From Caulobacteraceae bacterium (GTDB taxonomy: Bacteria; Pseudomonadota; Alphaproteobacteria; Caulobacterales; Caulobacteraceae), in contig CANJMO010000003.1 in the NCBI GenBank assembly GCA_947475845.1, positions 33,099 through 97,098 on the forward strand: a DNA stretch of 64,000 nucleotides, given 5' to 3'. Made by a program: the position numbers and the translations under genes. A model generated the notes under the pieces. The model saw nothing but the letters and a program-made list of their open reading frames with translations. It was not told where the DNA came from and made no database searches. Shown here in pieces: positions 8,713 to 17,011 of the stretch (its first letter is position 1; each line of letters opens with the position of its first letter).

Positions 8713-8967
8713 TCAGGCCTCTTCGGACTCTTCGACTTCGGTTTCGGCGGCGGCTTTCTTCTTGGACACCGCCTTCTTGCGCGGCGCGGGGACGGCCTTG
8801 GGCTTAGCGGCCTTGCGCGCTGCGACTTCCGCGTCGATCAGCGGGATCAGCGTTTCCGCTTCCTTCTGACGAGGACCCTCGGCGCCCGCGCCGATGCGCT
8901 CTGCGTTGGCGCGCAGGCTGATCAGGGCCTTGTCGTCCATTTGCGGAATGAGATCGGCGATGCTCAT
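8713..8967 (-). CDS. small hypothetical protein with Lys/Ala-rich histone-like tail
   Basis: This is 84 residues from the ATG preceded by AGGAGG (8 bases upstream); a longer reading from 9078 has no ribosome site and overlaps likely promoter DNA. Residues 1-45 are helical and acidic/neutral (MSIADLIPQMDDKALISLRA), and the C-terminal half is a Lys/Ala/Pro-rich tail (PRKKAVSKKKAAAE) ending in a Glu-rich patch. The tail resembles histone-H1-like or nucleic-acid-binding tails; a role in binding DNA or RNA is inference only. Confidence 0.65.
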   Translation of the reverse strand: MSIADLIPQMDDKALISLRANAERIGAGAEGPRQKEAETLIPLIDAEVAARKAAKPKAVPAPRKKAVSKKKAAAETEVEESEEA

Positions 8968-9235
8968 GGCGCGCCTCCTGTTTGATTTCGGCTGAGGCCG
9001 CCGGGATGGGGCTGTCATAGGCCCATAGCCGTCCGAAGTCAGCCTAAACCGACCGAAACCGACGACGGACGGCAACAAAAGCGACTGTCGCCTGCCCTAT
9101 TGTGGTCGCGGCGCGTGGGCATATCTTCATGGCCAAGCTTGCTCGGCCTCCCGTCAGGGATCGCCGGCTAGGCGTGAACGTTCTGGCATCTTGACCGAGC
9201 CCCACGCAGGGGCCGCCTCAAGCCTGGAGGTAGCA

Positions 9236-9934
9236 GTGAGTACATCGATGAAGATTCGCGCCCTGGCCGCGTCCGTCCTTTCCGGCCTGCTGGCCGTCAG
9301 CGTGACCGCGCCGGCATTCGCCCAACCGGGCTACGGCCCGCCTCCTCCGCCTCCTCCGCCTCCTCCGCCTCCGGGCTATCAGCAGGGGTATCCCGATCAG
9401 GGATACCAGCAGGGCTACCCGCCGCAAGGGTATCAGCAGCAGCAGGGCTATCCTCAGCAGGGTTATCAGGACCCGGCGATGAACCCTCCCGCCGGCTACA
9501 GCGCCGACGACGCTCGCCGCGACGCCTCCGAACAGGCGCGCCAGCAGGACCGCGAATACGCCGCCCGAGCCGAGGCCTGGGCCCAGGCCAACTGCATGCG
9601 CGCCGAAGCCAACCGGTCGACCGGCGGCGCGATCATCGGCGGGATCCTCGGCGCGGTGATCGGATCGAACCTTGGCTCAGGCGGCGGACGCACGGGCGGG
9701 GCCATCATCGGCGGCGCGGCGGGAGCGGCGCTGGGCGCCAATGTGGCCAAGAATTCGGAATCGGCCTGCCCGCAAGGCTATGCCCTACGTCCGGGGGCTC
9801 CGCCCTTCGCGCCGCCGACGGTCGTCGTCTACGACGCCCCCACCTGGTACAATCCGTGGATTTGGTACGACGGCCGCTACATGTACCGGCCCTATCCCTA
9901 CCACCGCTACTATCGCGAGCACTTCCGCCGCTAG
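9236..9934 (+). CDS. envelope protein with polyproline/YQQGYP repeats and glycine zipper
   Basis: This is 232 residues starting at GTG five bases after GGAGG; an internal ATG four codons later is the alternative. A signal peptide ends at AFAQ. Next comes a run of 12 prolines coded by CCT/CCG/CCN triplets, then imperfect repeats around GYQQGYP, then a helical charged stretch, and a glycine zipper (GGAIIGGILGAVIGSNLG and GGAIIGGAAGAALGANVA). The C-terminus is Tyr/Trp/Pro-rich. The layout fits the glycine-zipper 2TM family of outer-membrane/envelope proteins; the repeat region is probably disordered and sticky. Confidence 0.75.
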   Translation: MSTSMKIRALAASVLSGLLAVSVTAPAFAQPGYGPPPPPPPPPPPPGYQQGYPDQGYQQGYPPQGYQQQQGYPQQGYQDPAMNPPAGYSADDARRDASEQARQQDREYAARAEAWAQANCMRAEANRSTGGAIIGGILGAVIGSNLGSGGGRTGGAIIGGAAGAALGANVAKNSESACPQGYALRPGAPPFAPPTVVVYDAPTWYNPWIWYDGRYMYRPYPYHRYYREHFRR

Positions 9935-10960
9935 CTAGGCTGCGCTGGTCCTTGCCTCTTTCAGGGACCGGCGGCCTTCCACGAACTGCCAGGACAGCAG
10001 CACCGGCACGCCGATGGCCACGTCGCGCGCCCGCTTGAGCAGGGAAAGCGCCAGCGCCGCCTCAGCCGGCAGGCCGAACAGCGGACCGAGCAGGGCGTAG
10101 ACGCCTTCCTGCACACCCAGTCCCGAGGGCACCACAAAGGCGGCGTTGCGCGCGGCGAACAGCAGGGACTCGATGGCCACCACCGACAGGAACGGCAGCG
10201 GGTGGCCCATCAACAACAGGATCAGCCAGGTGCCCGCCGCCGCGCCGAACCAGGCGAAGATATGCAGGACCAAGCTCCAGGCGAGGCGCGCGGGCTTGCC
10301 GTAGGCCTCCTCAATCACGCGGGTCATTTCCGAGGTGTGCTCGGCGGCTGACGGCGCCAGGCGCTGCACAAACTTGCCCAGGCCCTCCAGGCCCTTGCGC
10401 TGGGTGAAGATGAAGCTGCAGACGATGGCGAGGCCGACGCCGACGCTGCCGACGATGGGCAGCAATAGCTTGCTCTGTCCCTCTCCGCCGAAGCCGAGGT
10501 GCGCGGCCAGAAGAGCGATGCCGATCAGGGTGTAGATGATCTGGGCCACCATTTCGACGGTAACATCGACGATGTTGGAGCCGAACGACGAGCCGCCGGA
10601 AACGCCGCCCAGCACGGCGCAGCGGGCCGAGATCACCAGGCCGCCGACCTGGGAAAAGGGCAGGACGTCGGACGCCGCCTCGCGGGCGATGCGGCCCCAC
10701 ATGAACACTGGGGAGCGGCGCAGCGTCTCGCCTGGCGCCACAACCCACCAGGCCAGGCCGAGCGGTGCGAACAGGATCACCTGGGCGGCGATCACCTCCA
10801 GGAAACCGATAACGCCAATCGGCGCCACGGCGGCGAGCACCTTGCCGGCATTGAAGTAGGCGATCACCCCGGTGGCGATGAACAGGCCAATCACCGCGGC
10901 GATGACGGCGGTGGTCTTGGCCTTCGAACGGGACGGCTTGGCGCCGGTAACTTCGCTCAC
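9935..10960 (-). CDS. hpnL: hopanoid-associated membrane protein HpnL (flippase-like)
   Basis: This 341-residue polytopic protein (about eight hydrophobic segments) belongs to the UPF0104 / lysylphosphatidylglycerol-synthase transmembrane family, and its neighbours mark it as HpnL. Recognisable segments are FSQVGGLVISARCAVLGG and AARNAAFVVPSGLGVQEG, the latter the typical family signature. I place the start at a GTG that overlaps the hpnI stop (GTGA), giving tight translational coupling; an upstream ATG at 11011 lies deep inside hpnI. HpnL is thought to move a hopanoid product across the inner membrane. Confidence 0.82.
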   Translation of the reverse strand: MSEVTGAKPSRSKAKTTAVIAAVIGLFIATGVIAYFNAGKVLAAVAPIGVIGFLEVIAAQVILFAPLGLAWWVVAPGETLRRSPVFMWGRIAREAASDVLPFSQVGGLVISARCAVLGGVSGGSSFGSNIVDVTVEMVAQIIYTLIGIALLAAHLGFGGEGQSKLLLPIVGSVGVGLAIVCSFIFTQRKGLEGLGKFVQRLAPSAAEHTSEMTRVIEEAYGKPARLAWSLVLHIFAWFGAAAGTWLILLLMGHPLPFLSVVAIESLLFAARNAAFVVPSGLGVQEGVYALLGPLFGLPAEAALALSLLKRARDVAIGVPVLLSWQFVEGRRSLKEARTSAA

Positions 10961-12093
10961 TGGGACGCCATCGCTCCGTCGGACTTCAAGCGCAGGCGAT
11001 TGCCGCGCCACTCGATGCGGTTGCCCGCGAAGGCAGCGAGGTACACGGCAAAGGACAACAAGTCACGAAGCGCGAACAACCATACCACGCTCTTGTCCGC
11101 CCGCATCAGGGCACACAGGACCACGCACTGCAGCAGGCGTGAGGCTGCCAGGACCGCCAGGGCGGCCAGCGCCCAAGGCGCGAATCCGGTCAGGGCCGCG
11201 CCGATCAGAGCCAGCGGCAAGACATGGGTGATGGCGCTGCCGATATAGCCGCCGGGATTGAGCAGGCGGATGGTGCGGGCCCAGCGCAGTTCGTGGCTCC
11301 AGACTTCGCTCAGGCTCCGCTCGGGAAAGAGGTGATCGATCAGCATCGGCGGGCAGGCGATGCCGAGGCCCTGCTCGCGCACCATGCGACCCAGCTCGAA
11401 GTCGTCGGCCAGCACGTCCTTCAGCCTCTCGAAACCGCCGGCCGCGGCCAGCACATCGGCGCGCACCGCCATGGTCGGGCCCAGCACCGGATGGGCGCCC
11501 AGCGCCTGGCCGACCACCACGCTGCAGGCGAAGCGGGCGTTGATGTCAAGGCCCGCGATGCGCGACCAGACATTGCCTGCCGGCCGGCCCCGATAGAGGC
11601 CGTAGACCAGGCCCACCCCGGGCGCCTCCAGAGCCGCGACCAGGGCCGATAGGCCCTCGGGCGGCAGGCGGACGTCGCTGTCGCTGATGACGACGATGTC
11701 GCCGCGGAGCTGGCCGGACATGTTGATCAGGTTGCCGAGCTTGCGGTTGGTCCCATGCAGGGTGGGATCAGCAACCACGGCGATATCGCGATGCGGGTAG
11801 GCGGCCTGCAGGCGACGGGCGGCGGCGATGGCCGGATCGGCCTCGCTGTCGGCGCCGAGGATGATCTGCACCGCGCCGACGTAGTCCTGGGCGCACAGGC
11901 TCTCGAGGTTTGCATCGCCATCAGGCTCGGCGCCCTTCATGGGTCGCAGGATGGTGACCGCCGGGGCGCCGACGGGCGCGGCCGGCGCCCCGCGCAGGAA
12001 CCGCCAGGTAGCCCAGGTCGCCAGGACGCTATAGCCCGCACCGCAGAGCGACAGGGCCAGCACAACCATCCCGGCGATCGCGATCGGACTCAC
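10957..12093 (-). CDS. hpnI: hopanoid glycosyltransferase HpnI (GT2, GlcNAc to bacteriohopanetetrol)
   Basis: This 378-residue protein has an N-terminal membrane segment, a GT2 domain with the ceramide-glucosyltransferase motifs (D in GADSEADPA, ISDSDVRL, DDFELG, and ELRWARTIR as the Q/RxxRW block) and C-terminal membrane helices. In characterised bacteria HpnI transfers N-acetylglucosamine to bacteriohopanetetrol, the first step to the cyclitol ether. It is directly coupled to hpnL. hpnJ lies upstream on the same strand beyond a convergent acetyltransferase gene. Confidence 0.85.
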   Translation of the reverse strand: MSPIAIAGMVVLALSLCGAGYSVLATWATWRFLRGAPAAPVGAPAVTILRPMKGAEPDGDANLESLCAQDYVGAVQIILGADSEADPAIAAARRLQAAYPHRDIAVVADPTLHGTNRKLGNLINMSGQLRGDIVVISDSDVRLPPEGLSALVAALEAPGVGLVYGLYRGRPAGNVWSRIAGLDINARFACSVVVGQALGAHPVLGPTMAVRADVLAAAGGFERLKDVLADDFELGRMVREQGLGIACPPMLIDHLFPERSLSEVWSHELRWARTIRLLNPGGYIGSAITHVLPLALIGAALTGFAPWALAALAVLAASRLLQCVVLCALMRADKSVVWLFALRDLLSFAVYLAAFAGNRIEWRGNRLRLKSDGAMASQ

Positions 12094-12179
12094 CCTTGCC
12101 GCCCTTTCCTCGTCTGGCGTCCTTCATAGACGCGCCGGACGGGCTGGACACCCCCGCCGGTCCATGACTTTAGGGATTC

Positions 12180-12704
12180 ATGACGCTTCGCCCCGCCGCA
12201 CCCGCCGACCTGCCCGCCGTCGTCACCCTGGTCAATGCCGCCTACCGCGGAGCGGGGGCGCAAGCGGGCTGGACCACCGAGGCCGCCTATATCGATGGAC
12301 CGAGGATCAATCTTGGTCTCCTGCAAGCCGATCTCGACGCGCAGCCGCAGGCGATGTTGCTGGTGTGGCGTGAGATTCCGGAAGGCGAAATCCTCGGCTG
12401 TGTGTGGCTGGAGCCGGCGGCTGAGGAGGCATGGTATCTGGGCATGCTGACAGTCAGGCCGGAGCTGCAGGCGAGCGGACTCGGGAGACGCATCCTTGAG
12501 GGCGCGCAAACCGCCGCGGCGAAAGCCGGCGCCCGACGCCTGCGCATGACCGTGGTCAACATCAGGGAAAGCCTGATCGCCTGGTATCAGAGGCGCGGGT
12601 ACACTCTGACAGAGGAGCGGCGGCCGTTCCCGTACGCCGACAACCGCTTCGGCAAGCCGAGGCGCGACGACCTGGAATTCGTGGTGCTGGAGAAGGCGCT
12701 CTAA
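12180..12704 (+). CDS. GNAT-family N-acetyltransferase
   Basis: This 174-residue single-domain GNAT protein has the acetyl-CoA pyrophosphate-binding motif in LGMLTVRPELQASGLGRRIL and a C-terminal IAWYQRRGYTLTEERRPFPY, typical of motif B. The substrate is unknown. It sits on the opposite strand between hpnJ and hpnI, sharing its last four bases with the hpnJ end, so it interrupts what would otherwise be a contiguous hopanoid unit. No clear Shine-Dalgarno is seen before the ATG. Confidence 0.82.
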   Translation: MTLRPAAPADLPAVVTLVNAAYRGAGAQAGWTTEAAYIDGPRINLGLLQADLDAQPQAMLLVWREIPEGEILGCVWLEPAAEEAWYLGMLTVRPELQASGLGRRILEGAQTAAAKAGARRLRMTVVNIRESLIAWYQRRGYTLTEERRPFPYADNRFGKPRRDDLEFVVLEKAL

Positions 12705-14134
12705 GCCGCGACGACTTCCTTGCGTTCCTTGAGGAACTTGAAGAACTCCTGCCCCTCGCGCAGACGGCGCTTCATCATATCGAAGTCCCGGGCCATCTCG
12801 TTGACGATGGCCATGATCTTGCGCGGGCGGAAGTAGAAGCGGCGGTAGAACTCCTCGACCGAGGCGTGGATGTCGCCGTGGCTGAGGTGCGGATAGTGCA
12901 GCGGCGCGATCTGGATGCCGTCGTCGGTGACCAGTTCGGCGTGTTCGGCGTCGAGCCAGCCGTTCTCAACCGCCTGATTATACAGGAAGGTGCCGGGATA
13001 GGGCGCGGCCAGGGACACCTGGATGGTGTGCGGATTGACCTTGCAGGCCCAGTCGATGGTTTCCTGAATGGTTTCCTTGGTCTCGCCCGGCAAGCCGGCG
13101 ATGAAGGTGCCGTGAATCTTGATGCCGAGATCGTGGCAGTCGCGGGTGAAGCGCTCGGCGACTTCGACGCGCATGCCTTTCTTGATGTTGAACAGGATCT
13201 GCTGGTTGCCGCTTTCGTAGCCCACCAGCAGCAGGCGCAGGCCGTTCTTGGCGAACTTCTCAAGGCTCTTGCGCGGCACATTGGCCTTGGCGTTGCACGA
13301 CCAGGTGACGCCCATCTTGCCGAGGCCCTCGGCGATCAGCTCGGCGCGGGGCAGGTCGTCGGTGAAGGTGTCGTCATCGAACATGAACTCCTTCACCTGC
13401 GGGAAGCGGCGCTTGGCGTCGGCGATTTCGTCGAGCACCGACTGCACCGAACGGGTGCGGTAGTTGTGGCCGCCGACGGTCTGGGGCCACAGGCAGAAGG
13501 TGCAGTGCGATTTGCAGCCGCGGCCGGTGTAGACCGACAGATAGGGGTGCTTCAGGTAGCCGATGAAGTAGTCCTCGATCCGCAGATCGCGCTCATAGAC
13601 CGGCACCACCGACGGCAGGCTGTCCATGGCGTGCAGGATCGGGCGGTCGATGTTGTGGTGGATGACGCCGGCCGCATCGCGGTAGCTGAGGCCGAGGATG
13701 GTTTCCCAGGGCTTCTCTTCGGCCACTTCCAGACAGGTGAAGTCGAACTCGTTGCGGCAGACGAAGTCGAGGCCAGGCGCGTCTTCAAGGCTCTTGTCCG
13801 ACTGCACGGCGACCTTGGCCCCGATCATGCCGATCTTCAGCTTGGGGTTGGCCGCCTTGAGCGCCTCGGCGCACTTCACGTCGCTGGCGAAGGACGGGAC
13901 GGAGGTGTGGATGACCACCAGGTCGAAATCGCCTGCCTGGGCGGTGACGTCGGCCAGGGTAATGTCGGCCGGCGGGGCGTCGATCAGCTTGGAGCCGGGA
14001 ATCAGGGCAGCCGGCTGGGCCAGCCAGGTGGGGAACCAGAACGACCGGATTTCCCGCTTGGCCTGATAGCGCGAACCGGCGCCGCCATCGAAGCCGTCGA
14101 AGGAAGGAGCCTGGAGGAAGAGGGTCCGGAGCAT
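12701..14134 (-). CDS. hpnJ: hopanoid radical SAM protein HpnJ (cyclitol ether formation)
   Basis: This is 477 residues from the ATG of MLRTLFLQAPSFDGFDGG, the family's usual start. It has an N-terminal B12-binding-like Rossmann region (DLVVIHTSVPSF) and a radical SAM core with C-x3-C-x2-C (GRGCKSHCTFCLWPQ). A GGAGH-like hinge is present in the family; here the conserved FDDDTFTDD and GYESGNQQILFN blocks are clear. HpnJ contracts the glucosamine ring to the cyclitol ether of bacteriohopanetetrol after HpnI and the deacetylase HpnK act. No hpnK is in the window. Confidence 0.88.
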   Translation of the reverse strand: MLRTLFLQAPSFDGFDGGAGSRYQAKREIRSFWFPTWLAQPAALIPGSKLIDAPPADITLADVTAQAGDFDLVVIHTSVPSFASDVKCAEALKAANPKLKIGMIGAKVAVQSDKSLEDAPGLDFVCRNEFDFTCLEVAEEKPWETILGLSYRDAAGVIHHNIDRPILHAMDSLPSVVPVYERDLRIEDYFIGYLKHPYLSVYTGRGCKSHCTFCLWPQTVGGHNYRTRSVQSVLDEIADAKRRFPQVKEFMFDDDTFTDDLPRAELIAEGLGKMGVTWSCNAKANVPRKSLEKFAKNGLRLLLVGYESGNQQILFNIKKGMRVEVAERFTRDCHDLGIKIHGTFIAGLPGETKETIQETIDWACKVNPHTIQVSLAAPYPGTFLYNQAVENGWLDAEHAELVTDDGIQIAPLHYPHLSHGDIHASVEEFYRRFYFRPRKIMAIVNEMARDFDMMKRRLREGQEFFKFLKERKEVVAA

Positions 14135-14268
14135 GGGAATCCTATATCCGAGTGGCGCGGTGCGACGCACGGGCCGACGAAACAGAGACCGTCATATAGC
14201 TGGACAGCGCGAAAGCCGCCATGCGTCACGCGCCAATCGCGTGAGTTGATGCACAAAAGACGCGCACA

Positions 14269-15258
14269 TCAGGCCGAAGCCAGCGGCAGGCGCAGAACGA
14301 AGGCCGCTCCGCCGCCCGGACGGTCCTCCACCGACACCGTCCCCTGATGCCGCTCGGCGATCCGTGAGACGATCGAGAGACCGAGGCCCGCCCCTGCTCC
14401 CGCCTGCGATGATGTGCGGCGGCGGCGCCAGAAACGGCGGAACAGCAGTTCGCGCTGATCGGCGGGAACGCCCGGCCCGCGGTCCAGCACCCGCACCACG
14501 CCCTCGGCGTCCAGTTCGATATGGACCGCGCTGCCGCTCGGCGCGTGAGCGATGGCGTTCTCCACCAGATTGCGCACCGCCTGAAACAGGGGCGCGATCT
14601 CCTGCGGCATGCCGATCACCGGCAAGCGCACGTCGATACGGCTGGGGGTGATCGCCTCGGCCAGCTTGGAGGCGCGCAAAACGGGGGCCAGGGCTCGGCG
14701 CACGATGATCACGTCAACCGCCAGCAGCACCAGCAGCAACACCACGCTCAGCCAGCCGACCTGCGGCAGGAAGCGGGCCAGGACATCGTCCAGCACCACG
14801 TCGGGATATTCAAGGTTTTCGCCGATCTGGATCCAGATGCGCCGGCCGGCGACGGTTTCGGGGAAGCTGGCGCCGGAATAGACGCCCTCCTTCAGCCGCA
14901 GCTTGAAGATACGCGGCCCCTTGTCGCCGGGCGCCGGCAGGGGCGCCAGGGCCACTCTGCCGGGCTGAGACGAGATCAGGGACTGGCCCACCGCATCGAC
15001 CACGGCGAAATCGAAGCCGGAATTATCGGCGCCATAGCGGTTGCGCAGCCGCTGCGGCAGAATCGGCGCGGATCCGGACAGGTTCAGGGCCCCGAGCAGC
15101 CCCTGCTCATGCTGGTGCAGGACCTTGAGCTGGTAGGAGGTCATGGTCCGGCTGAGGAACAGGAAGATCGCCACCGGCATGATCAGCGAGGTGGCGACGA
15201 TCGCCAGCATCTGCAGCCAGATGATTTGGGAAAAGGTCGACCGGAAGGCCCATCTCAT
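14269..15258 (-). pseudogene. sensor histidine kinase lacking the HisKA phosphoacceptor domain
   Basis: This 329-residue product has an N-terminal membrane segment, a periplasmic sensor region, a second membrane segment (GWLSVVLLLVLLAVDVIIV) and a HAMP-like stretch ending MPQEIAPLFQAVRN. It runs straight into the ATPase N box (LVENAIAHA), then DRGPGVP and AGLGLSI. The family should have about 100 residues in between, with the HExRTP-type His motif; none is present. The reading frame is kept, so the protein can be made but cannot autophosphorylate. It is 12 bases downstream of its response regulator, which is itself broken. Confidence 0.75.
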
Positions 15259-15270
15259 CCCCGCCAAAGC

Positions 15271-15966
15271 CTAGACCTTCTCTTCGGTGATGAAGTAGCC
15301 GACGCCCTTGACCGTATGCACCACCGCGCGCGCGTCCAGGGCCTGCAGGTGCTTGCGCAGGCGGTGGATGGCGACCTCGATGGCGTTGGAGCCCACGGGG
15401 GACTACAGACCGAACAGATGATCCTCCACATAGCGCCGCTGCACCACCCGTCCGACCCGGCGCATCAACAGTTCGAGCAGGTCCAGTTCACGCGCGGAGA
15501 AGTTCTCGGGCCGACCGCCCACTAACATCTGGCGCGCCTCCACGTCCAGCGACAGGTCGCCCACCTGCAGTCGCTTGCCGAGAATTTCGCCCGGGCGGCG
15601 CAGTAGGGCCTGGAGCCGCGCCACCAGCTCCTCGGTGGCGAAGGGCTTGACCAGATAGTCGTCGGCCCCGGCGCGCAGGCCATCGACCCGGTCTGCCACG
15701 CTGCCGCGCGCGGTCAGGATCAGCACCGGCACGCTTGAGCCCTTGGCGCGCAGGCGCTTGAGCAGGGAGAGGCCGTCCTCGTCCGGCAGGCCGAGGTCCA
15801 GGATAACGGCGGCGTAGTGAGCGCTGGCCAAGACGTCCTCGGCGCTGGAGGCCGAAATCATCAGATCGGCCGCAAAGCCGTTCTTGAGCAGAGCGGAGCT
15901 CAACAGCTCGGCCAGATCCAGATTGTCCTCGACCACCAAGAGGCGCATTCGACCGTCCGTTCCCAA
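15271..15966 (-). pseudogene. OmpR-family response regulator interrupted by an in-frame TAG
   Basis: The receiver domain is intact: acidic residues after MRLLVVEDNLDLAE, the phosphoacceptor in AVILDLGLPDEDG, and the Lys in LVKPFATEE. The winged-helix domain begins normally, but codon 188 is TAG. Translation beyond it in the same frame gives SPVGSNAIEVAIHRLRKHLQ and VHTVKGVGYFITEEKV, i.e. the recognition helix and wing that the family requires. The stop is at 15403-15405. A protein ending there lacks the DNA-recognition helix. Glu, Asp or Ser is usual at this position, so a single substitution could explain it. Confidence 0.8.
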
Positions 15967-16063
15967 TGCCGTTAAGCGCCGGTAATCGGACCGCGCCGCT
16001 ACGGCCTAGAATTCCGAGCTTACGGCGACCTTACCCGCATCCCTTTAGGCGAACGACAAGCCT

Positions 16064-17011
16064 CTATGGCTTCAGGTCCGCGTATAGGCCATGCAGGCCG
16101 CGCACCATGGCGAAGCCGGGATCGGGCCAGTGCAGCGGGCCCTTGTTGAGGTGCGTGCGCAGGTCGGCTTGCGTCTTTGTCCCGTCGGCGAGGAAAGCCC
16201 TGACATCGGTGCGCACGCGCTCAAGGATGTCGCGGTAGGCCACGATATCGGCGGGCGTCCCGAGCGTGCCGTGGCCCGACATCACCCGGTCGAACTTGTA
16301 GTCGGCCAGGATCGAATTAAGCCGCTCAATCCAGCCGCCGATGGAGCCGCCGGCGATGTAGTCGATCAGGGGATACTGACCGCCCCGCTCCAGGTCGCCG
16401 ATGTGGGCCAGGTCGCCGACGCAGATCACGCGGTCCTGCGGGAAATAGACCACCACGTCGCTGTTGGTATGGCCGGGGCCGTAGTGGCGGATGCGCACTT
16501 CCTTGCCGCCGAGATAGAGCCGCATCTCCCCGGTGAAGGTGACGTTGGCCGGCGCCATGCCGACGGGAGCGCCCGGCTGCTTCTTGGCCAGGATGTCCTC
16601 GCGCCCCGGGATCGACGAGATGACCTGGACGCCGTCCTTGAGGAAGCGGACGTTCGCCCCCGAGTGGTCGGCATGGTAGTGGGTGTCGATCACGAACTTG
16701 ATCGGTTTGGTCGAAACCTTCTCGCGGATGACCTTGATCAGGTCGTCGTACTGGTAGTCGTATTTCACATCGACCAGGATCAGGCCCTCGTCGGTCACCA
16801 GCACCATCACATTGGAATTGCTGCCCGAGCCTGGGATTTGCCAGAGGTCGTCGCTCAGCTTGACCGCCGTGAACGGTGGGTAGGGCTGAGGCTTGAGATC
16901 GGTGGCCAGGACCGACATCTGATCGAGCGGCTGCGCGCGCGCGGCCGGCGCGCCGAGGCCGAGGGCCGCGGCGGCCAGGATCGCGAGCAGAGCCGGTCGC
17001 TGGCGCTTCAT
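16064..17011 (-). CDS. secreted MBL-fold metallo-hydrolase (third of three)
   Basis: This is 315 residues with a signal peptide ending ARAQ. It contains the zinc-binding HxHxDH motif (DTHYHADHSG), a downstream His in YGPGHTNSD and the C-terminal SGHGT. About half its residues match the next gene by eye, so the two are tandem duplicates. Its ATG overlaps that gene's stop (ATGA). Families of this layout are often annotated as beta-lactamase-like hydrolases of unknown substrate; resistance should not be inferred. Confidence 0.87.
   Translation of the reverse strand: MKRQRPALLAILAAAALGLGAPAARAQPLDQMSVLATDLKPQPYPPFTAVKLSDDLWQIPGSGSNSNVMVLVTDEGLILVDVKYDYQYDDLIKVIREKVSTKPIKFVIDTHYHADHSGANVRFLKDGVQVISSIPGREDILAKKQPGAPVGMAPANVTFTGEMRLYLGGKEVRIRHYGPGHTNSDVVVYFPQDRVICVGDLAHIGDLERGGQYPLIDYIAGGSIGGWIERLNSILADYKFDRVMSGHGTLGTPADIVAYRDILERVRTDVRAFLADGTKTQADLRTHLNKGPLHWPDPGFAMVRGLHGLYADLKP

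Noticed and set aside
12866..14347. Long plus-strand open frame antisense to hpnJ
   Set aside because: It is a shadow caused by GC-rich codon bias; hpnJ on the other strand is clearly the real gene. The same applies to long antisense frames over the molybdoenzyme, cckA and the porin.
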